This document shows positions 57,301-64,000 of a stretch of DNA of 64,000 bases, piece after piece; position 1 is the stretch's first letter, and every line of letters starts with the position of its first letter. The notes under the pieces were generated by a model. The model worked only from the letters and a program-made list of their open reading frames with translations. It ran no database searches and was not told the DNA's origin. This stretch comes from Ulota crispa (taxonomy: Eukaryota; Streptophyta; Bryopsida; Orthotrichales; Orthotrichaceae): assembly GCA_963920765.1 (NCBI GenBank), contig OY987246.1:21347428-21411427 (forward strand), in the 5' to 3' direction. The translations under genes and the position numbers were made by a program.

Positions 57301-60300
57301 AAATTCAAGAGACTACATGAGCTCTCTGTAACCACCCCCTCCGGTTTGTGAGATTCTTCTGCATAAGTATAACACCAATAACCATAGTTGAACCATGCTT
57401 TTGCCATGCCGGGTGAGCATATAGTCGCCCCTTTTGTTGCTGCGCCTATAATCTGCTGAATAATGGTGTTGAACTTCCCGCTAGAGAATATTTCCTTGCT
57501 CTGAAAGCTTGTTGAATCTATTTGATCATACACAGAAAAGTCAGCTTCGTTATCGTGGAGCCCTAATTTTGCGAGCACTGTCAGCATGCTTGACGATGCA
57601 AGGTTGCCTTGTAGCCAAGTTGCAAGCTTCAAGCAAGCCTTAGAATTTGTTGCTTCGTTGGCCTCTTCACGGATAGGATTCTCGAGACATAAACTGATCT
57701 TTTCTTCAACCAATTGCCAGAGCCTTAATAAGGCATCGTCCTGCTTTTCTTCAGCATGAAGCAGAAGAATATCTTCATAAAGCAAGCGTCCAGACAGAGC
57801 AGATTGAGCTGCTGATGTCTCCAATCCAAAATCAGCTGGCACTGGTAGGTCCAGAGCCTCGTTCAGTAGTCGACGTGCAAGCCTCAGATTGGATTGCTTA
57901 CGACCCAATCTCACAAGCTGCTGCTGAAGGCGAAGAGTTCTAGGTGATCCTGGGAAGACCACACGATACACACGTAGAAGCTTAAGCCATACCTGCGAGT
58001 CTTGATGCATATGATCCAGTGGCCACGTAACATATGGGGAAAAAGATGAAGTCAATTTACTCAGGCGCTCCTCGGGAATATTATCGTCCCTGAAAGAGTC
58101 ATACACCTGAATGCATTCCAATTGCATCAGATAAGGAGTGGCTTGAGGTAAGCCATCAAGCATAGCCACCTGCAGACAATCTTCCACCATCGCTTTTGCC
58201 AGCGAGATCTCCAAGGCAACTCTATCACTTCTTGTGCTTCGTTGCAGCATTACCTGCAGCAGCATTTGCTCACTTCTGTGCAGTGCTTGCCAAGGATCTG
58301 CAGTCAAGTCACTCCTACTTTGAGGAGTCAGATCAAGGTAGCCCAATGCTCCATGGGCATCCCCACCATCAAACCGAGCAAGAGCATATACGGCGTTCAT
58401 ATCATTACCAGAGGTCGTCAGAGCACCACAGTATGCTTTTCCAGCATGATTTGCTCGTAAAAGCTGAAGCTCCTGCACCCATGAATCAAGCGACTCCCAG
58501 TCTGCAAGAGCCTTGTAGCTCTCCACCGTTCGTGCAATTACAAACTGAATCCCATCAGCGCCTATCGCAGCCAAAGCTTCATCAAGTTGCAAAATATGAT
58601 TGTACTGTGCGAGTGCCTTTTCATACTGTCCTTTGGCTTGGAAAGCTAACCCATCTAACCAGACAAAAGGTCCTATAGAAGTGCTGATCTTGTGAGTAGA
58701 AAGATAGTCCTCTGCCAACACCGGTGCAAAAGCTGATTTTACCCACACCTTGAGCCCTTGAAGAGCATCAGCTTCATGAGTTCGGCAGAGGGCAATCGAG
58801 ATTTGTTGCATTGCTTTTGCTAGATCTCCCTGGATGTTTCCCCTGATACTGTGAATATTCTCTGATATGACTTGACCCCGGGCTTCCCTCAAAGATGGAG
58901 GAATAAGTGTTCTCAGATCCTGCAAATGAAGTGCTGCATTCTGAATTGTGCCTGCATGACACTGAGTGGCAATGCTTGCACTTATGAACGCCTCTCTGAT
59001 GCGTGCAAACCAATCCTCGCATACCTGAAAAACACGAAGCCTTTAACACTTAAAAGAGTTCCAGTGGTACATTTCTCTGATAACGCATAGGCATATCCCT
59101 TCTCAAAGATGATCATCATTGTTGTAGACATTCATAAAAAATATCCTCAAAGAAGCCATATCTCATGGAGCACTCCAGATATCAAACACTCAACAAAAGT
59201 GAAATAAAATTCCCAACCACTCACAAAACATCAACATGAACATATCCGATGGACGAACCTTTTTATTTGCTCGAAAGAAAAGTGAACTCAAAGTTGGTGG
59301 AGGTGATAATACAGCAGAACCTTCGTAAGAATTGTATATATCTTTCTTCAGCGCTTCTACAAACTCTATCAAAAGCCGTAACGGCAGCAACTGCACAGTT
59401 ATAGGGCTGGCCAAGCCTCCCATCAACATCTCCCTTCGTCCAAAATCTATACGACAGAGGTGTGGAACATCCAAGAGCATCCTTTCCAAGGCTGCAAATG
59501 TCTGGGTGGGGCCACCCAAATGCGTCCGGAGTCGGACTGTGACACAGTGACGGGACGCCTCCTGCACAGTCCACCATAGTGCTGATAACGTATTGGACGT
59601 CAACTGTTCCAGGAACTTTGAATCGCGAATACCACGGAGTCCATCGAACATCTCCATCTTCACATCGGTTGCAGATTCCTGCTCCTCCCCTTCCAGGATA
59701 ACTCCCGAGGGCTTTATCCTGCCAGGTAAGTTGTATATCAACCTCTGCAACCAATGCGACGGAAGAACTTGTGTGCGCTGTGATAAATAATTGAGAATCC
59801 ACGATAGTTGCTGACTTCGGAGATGCTGCACTGAATGCAGATCTAATGCAGTTCGCTTTCCATTAAGCATGTGTAAGCTGTCAGGTTGCGAAGTGTTTGA
59901 AAGAAGAGCCTGCCGAATTTTGAATGGTATTGCCCAACCATGGATCCACAGAGCAGCAGGGGCATAAGATTGGGCAACTCTTTGAAATAAAGCGTGAAGA
60001 GAGGGTTCAGGGTCTCTGAGCTGCTTGAGGGCGACCATTGTAACTGGCTGAAAATGAAGAGGTCGTACAAGGTTACTTTGCAAAATGGCCTCTAAGACCA
60101 GAGCCACACCTGCTCGTACCCGAGGCTCCTTATCAAACGCCATAGTAAGCAGCAAGTCTGGTAGCCTTGGAGTCAACTGATTTGTATGTCCTTCATTCCA
60201 GAGGTGCGCAATTTGCTGATTGCTAACATCTGATCTGGCCGGAAAATTTGAGATAGCATACACCCTAGCCCAACTGAGTGCCTCCAGTTTCATAAGAAGA

Positions 60301-62646
60301 CTGGCATGTGAATCCATCGCTAGTGCAGTGACAAGGCTAAAACCTGCAACAGTATTTATAGCAGACATATTCCAATCCTTCCAAGCGCAGCTTCGCTCAG
60401 TGGTTTCTCCATGATCTTCTGCTTTGATGCCTCTTCTATCCTTCAAGTCCTCCCCTTGTGCTTGTAAATCTTTTTTTGAAACAGAGTCATGAGTGCACAG
60501 CCAATGTAGGATTTGCCATACAACCAACTGCAACTGTGGATTCCACTGCAATGGACCTTCAAAAGGATGAAATTTATCCAAAATGAGCTCCGTTAAGTCA
60601 CGAGTTTGTTCAGTCTGGAAGGCATTCAAAGCTGGGGCCTCCTTTAACATGGACTCATATAGAAGCAGCATCAGGTCAAATCTGAACAATGTATCTGAGC
60701 TTTGCACTTCGGCTTCCCTCCTCAAAAGCTCCTCAGACCGTGCCCCGTCTTTGAAGGAAGCAATCTTCCTCTTCCTTAAGAACTCTAGCTCTCTCATTAA
60801 ACATTGACTTGCTTCTCTAGCAACTCCCTTCGAATTATGTTGCAAAAGGAGCATGTAAGTGGCCGCGACAGTTCCTGCAAACAAGGAACGCCAGTTGACA
60901 TCCCCTGCGAAAAGTATTGAAAAAAACACTACAGTACATTTGCAGCCACATTAACGATTCATCAGCAAACTTTGCGAAAAAGAACTTCAAACTCAGATGT
61001 GACAATGTCTACCTCTAACTATGCGACTTGGGTGCAGGCGTAGGCGTGCGAGAGGTGAAGTCCACTCTAGAAGCTTAGCAACAGCTCCGGCAGATAGTTC
61101 TAGACCTTGACAGGTAATCAACTTCATATTGACTTGCAGAATGACTTGAACCTGTGAGATACAGTGAGATACAGCTGCACCAATTCCATCATATCAACGT
61201 ACACAAAGAGCCAATGCGAAAATAACTCCCCATAGCACTAGTAGCTCACATAAGCAACGAGGTATCAAATCATGAAATTTGATTCTCAGGAAGTGCAAAC
61301 CTAATTTACACAAGATTGAATAAATCATTATTAAAACCAAAAGCTTCAACGTCCTAAAAAAGGGTTGCAGTTAACTAGCACTTCTGAAAGCTTCTCTCTT
61401 GGGTAACCTCAAATTCCAAAGAGAAACAAACCTGAGGAGCGCTTAATGGAGAGGGTATTTGAGCCAAGTTCAAACCCAGGGAAGCACACTGCTGCCGACC
61501 TCCCAGGTTGCGGTCTGATACTTGAAACAAAATCTCGAGAACAGAGATATAAAATTCAGCAAAACTCTCTTTCAAAACTTCGGCAAACAGAGAGAGACAC
61601 CTGCACTCCTCGTTCAACCATCTAAAATGCCAAAACTTTTCGCCCAGTATTGCAAAGCATGATATGACACGCGGCAGCATCTCTTTCCAAGCACCCACCA
61701 AGGAGCTCCGTTTCTCTACGTACTGTATATGTTCAGACGGCAGATTCAAATCAGCTGCAGGCAGTTGATGCTTATTAGGATCTGCCTCGTCCATGCCCTC
61801 AGCTGTGGCCTGCATTACGGCCACAAAGCAGGACGCTAGCGCCAGGAGTTCAAAGAGCTGCTGCAAAGTGGGAGTCGCACGATCATGGGCTAGCGCCTCC
61901 ATGTCGTTAAGAAATTTCCTCAGCAAATTTAAAGGAAATTCAGGGTTTCTGGTCCACATTCGTTGAAACTTGAGGAAATTATCAACAATGAGCCGGCGGT
62001 CCCCCTCAGGATGCTCAGGATCAAGTGCCCATCCCAGAAGCAGATCAACCATGTCCACAAAGTAGGACTCAAGACAATGACTGAACCGAACGCCACATAC
62101 TGCCAAAACTCCCAGCAACGGTTCCAACAATGGCATTTCATGTTCTAGAAGCTCCCGACATGATTCGAGAACAGGTGGCACTAACTTTTCAATACCCGTT
62201 ATATCACCTGCACACACACACAAAAAAGGCCTGATAATCAAGATGACGTATGACCTCAGAGAAATCAAAGCTCGGTTCAGTATTGTGCTCTTTACGTGAC
62301 AGACAACAACAACCACGCAGAACTTCTCATTATTTTCTGTCCATTCCTGGAAGTATCAAAATGGTGAAATTTGAACTTGCCTATAGCGAGAAATTCCCGA
62401 AGTCCAGCTAGCGCTAGGCCAGTAGCTTCAGTATCAAATGTGCTGTCTGTAAGACGGGGCAGTGCCCATCCCATAAAGAGATCCGCAGGACCTCCAGCAT
62501 TTTCAACGTCAGATGATACTAGTCCCGTTGGCATTGCTCCCAATGCTCCATATGTAATAGCTGCAGTCTGCCTTACAATGTACGCCCTACCACATATTCC
62601 AGCCCACCGAAAGGTCAACAACGAAGAGGCAAGAGAAGAGATCAAG
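48344..62646 (-). CDS. SMG1: SMG1, PI3K-like kinase of nonsense-mediated mRNA decay (5' end outside window)
   Basis: SMG1 phosphorylates UPF1 to trigger decay of mRNAs with premature stops. Exons in coding order: 62381-62646, 61432-62207, 61013-61151, 59259-60904, 56733-59024, about 56274-56525 (its 3' limit is uncertain), 55753-55867, 52149-55634, 51866-52002, 51377-51610, 50910-51261, 50620-50733, 50324-50436, 50071-50172, 49632-49919, 48778-49372, 48584-48659 and 48344-48446. They give about 3,695 codons in one frame. N-terminal exons are helical-repeat sequence (LLGWALDPEHPEGDR, LLRKFLNDMEAL). The FAT-like part starts VCEDWFARIREAF. The kinase exon has LGLGDRHLDNIL (catalytic loop) and VHIDYNVCFDKG (metal-binding DFG equivalent). 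A very long insert separates it from the FATC end (GKNAYAVSVLKRVQMKLEG, VAEQVDILLRQATGIDNLAN, MYEGWTPWV). That insert is diagnostic for SMG1 over TOR, ATM and ATR. Confidence 0.93.
52149..55634 (-). other. SMG1: SMG1 catalytic exon (PIKK kinase domain plus start of the long insert)
   Basis: This single 3.5-kb exon encodes, in order: a helical lead-in; the ATP-binding lobe around VLSTKTKPKKLQIVGSDGTV; RREDLR-equivalent GREDLRLDARIMQLL; the catalytic loop GLGDRHLDNIL; the activation segment HIDYNVCFDKGLRLKIPEIV followed by PFRLTHTIQAALG; and then several hundred residues of the SMG1-specific insert with coiled-coil-like Glu/Gln/Leu composition. All catalytic Asp/His/Asn positions expected for a PIKK are present. 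Confidence 0.9.
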
Positions 62647-63463
62647 CTGAAAGTAGCACAAACATCTCATCCATTCAAGCTTCGTTGAATCCACATCTGA
62701 TGATCAGCAAGTCATGAAGCTCAAAAGTTGGTAGGCCATGTCTATTACAGAGGACCCGGAGGAAACCCTGACTACGATAGGGTTCCTTCCTGCCGGCCAG
62801 GTGCTTTGAACACCCTGCACATGAAGGCCTTACCCCTAGCTTTAAGATGCTCTTCAAAGACCCTCATAAATCACTAATCCTACGGAGTCGGGCAAGTAGG
62901 GTTTGTAACAGGGTCAGAAAACTGTGCAGGTAATTCTGCTTAGAGTATAAAATCAAAAATCAAAATAGAAGATCCTCCATACTACTCCTCTGCCCCTGTG
63001 TCCTTCTGCCTAAACCTTATTGAATTATAGAAACAGGACCTCGATCCGGCAATGCAACATTCAAACAGTGCAATAGTAGTTTGATACTTACAACTGATGA
63101 TGATTGAATAATCTTATATTGCATGATAACCTCATAACCGGTCTTTCACGATTTCCAGATTGGCTGAACTCTAGTCTTAAGAATACACCTTACATTGATG
63201 TCAAGAATCGTGATAAGGATTTAAGATATATCTTGTTATTTACTTGCTTATTTTCTGAGCTGCTATCAAGTTGTGAGAACATAAATTAGCAAAGCTATCT
63301 ACCTGTGTTAATACCTATATCCACAAACGCAGCGAAAAACAAAACCGACTGTGCTCTATATCTTCAAATTCTTACCACAAGCAATAAAGCTTCACCTGAC
63401 GAAATTGGAAAGAGTGGACATCACGAAACAATTGTTTTTTCAGTATTGTACACCGACATTGGT
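62647..63463. other. SMG1 5' intron sequence, no exon recognised
   Basis: The exon at 62381-62646 begins in phase 2, so at least one upstream coding exon exists. I could not identify it before the window end. The stretch 62690-62880 is richer in GC and has a 60-codon minus-strand frame without a recognisable domain; it is not phase-compatible evidence by itself. Confidence 0.4.
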
Positions 63464-63981
63464 AAATTCCACTAAACCTACGTACACATATGCTTCACTA
63501 ACTAACCTCGAAACACTAAACTCTATGCACATAAAAAGTAAGAGTTCTTTTGGATCCCAAGCCATTTACATTAAAGAGTTTCAAATAATAATCATACAGA
63601 TAGACATGCAAAAAGTTGTCCTTAACTTACTTTGAAAAGTTTCTTCAAAAATAATTTCAAATAGTGTGATTGAGCTAGGTAAGAGTCCAAGGAGTTTTGG
63701 CAAAAAACATATCTCAAAATAGAGAGTGTGTGAAAGATGTTGCATTATGTAAGCTCTGCCTCCAGATAAATTCCACTAAGCCTGCAAATATGCTTGACTA
63801 ACCTCGAAACATTAAGAAGCTCTATGCACATAAAAAATAAGAGTTCTTATGGATCCCAAGCCATTAACATTACAGAGTTTCAAATAATAATCATACAGAT
63901 AGATCTGCAAAAGTTGTCCTTAACTTACTTTGAAAACGTTCTTTAAATACAATTTCAAATAGTGTGATTGAGCTAGGTAAG
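63464..63981. repeat. Tandem duplication, about 300-base period, running to the window end
   Basis: Copy 1 (63464-63683) and copy 2 (63765-63981) share AAATTCCACTAA, TATGCTTCACTAACTAACCTCG-like, CTCTATGCACATAAAAA, GGATCCCAAGCCATT, TTTCAAATAATAATCATACA, GTTGTCCTTAACTTACTTTG and GTGTGATTGAGCTAGGTAAG. The phrase CATATCTCAA follows both copies. Confidence 0.9.
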
Positions 63982-64000
63982 TAACATATCTCAATATAGA

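Noticed and set aside
62675-62857. 60-codon minus-strand frame near the SMG1 5' end
   Set aside because: No similarity I recognise, no suitable donor found to continue into the exon at 62381-62646 in phase 2, and a stop ends the frame before the exon.

Overview
This is a nuclear segment of a streptophyte (green plant lineage). The evidence is spliceosomal introns throughout, an intronless plant B-type PRA1 gene, a plant-type F-box/LRR gene, a plastid-type LdpA-like iron-sulfur protein, and Stowaway-, Tourist- and Emigrant-like miniature transposons in AT-rich spacers. A MORN-repeat protein of the radial-spoke RSPH1 type implies motile sperm, so a bryophyte, a seedless vascular plant or a charophyte alga is more likely than a flowering plant. 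I cannot name the species.

Layout. 0.2-0.9 kb: PRA1-family membrane-trafficking gene (minus). 1.4-5 kb: foldback, Emigrant-like and Tourist-like elements. 5.0-6.25 kb: intronless SET/MYND methyltransferase-like gene (minus), divergent from a five-exon dimethylarginine dimethylaminohydrolase (DDAH) gene (plus, 6.8-9.0 kb). 9-12.6 kb: repeats and a LINE remnant. 12.7-17.8 kb: 11-exon LdpA-like gene (minus), which I could assemble to an uninterrupted 531-residue frame, divergent from a four-exon RSPH1-like MORN gene (plus, 19.4-22.7 kb). 22.7-37.8 kb: a gene-poor repeat zone with a roughly 1 kb tandem duplication, a long hairpin and several TTAA-flanked elements. 37.8-41.0 kb: four-exon F-box/LRR gene (plus). 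41-48 kb: more repeats and an organelle-type tRNA-Ile(CAU). 48.3 kb to beyond 62.6 kb: SMG1, the PI3K-like kinase of nonsense-mediated decay (minus, at least 18 exons; the 5' end lies past the window).

The genes do not form one pathway; this is an ordinary plant gene neighbourhood. What stands out is short tandem duplication over gene 5' ends and splice sites. The DDAH promoter plus first 11 codons is duplicated. The LdpA-like promoter plus start codon is present four times. The RSPH1-like upstream region is repeated. One DDAH 3' splice-site segment occurs five times in a row. Several duplicated starts create short upstream ORFs that begin with the same residues as the main protein. SMG1 also carries two introns whose only phase-consistent donors are GC rather than GT. 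Gene models were made by hand from splice-site and phase consistency and remembered family sequences; no alignment or transcript data were available.
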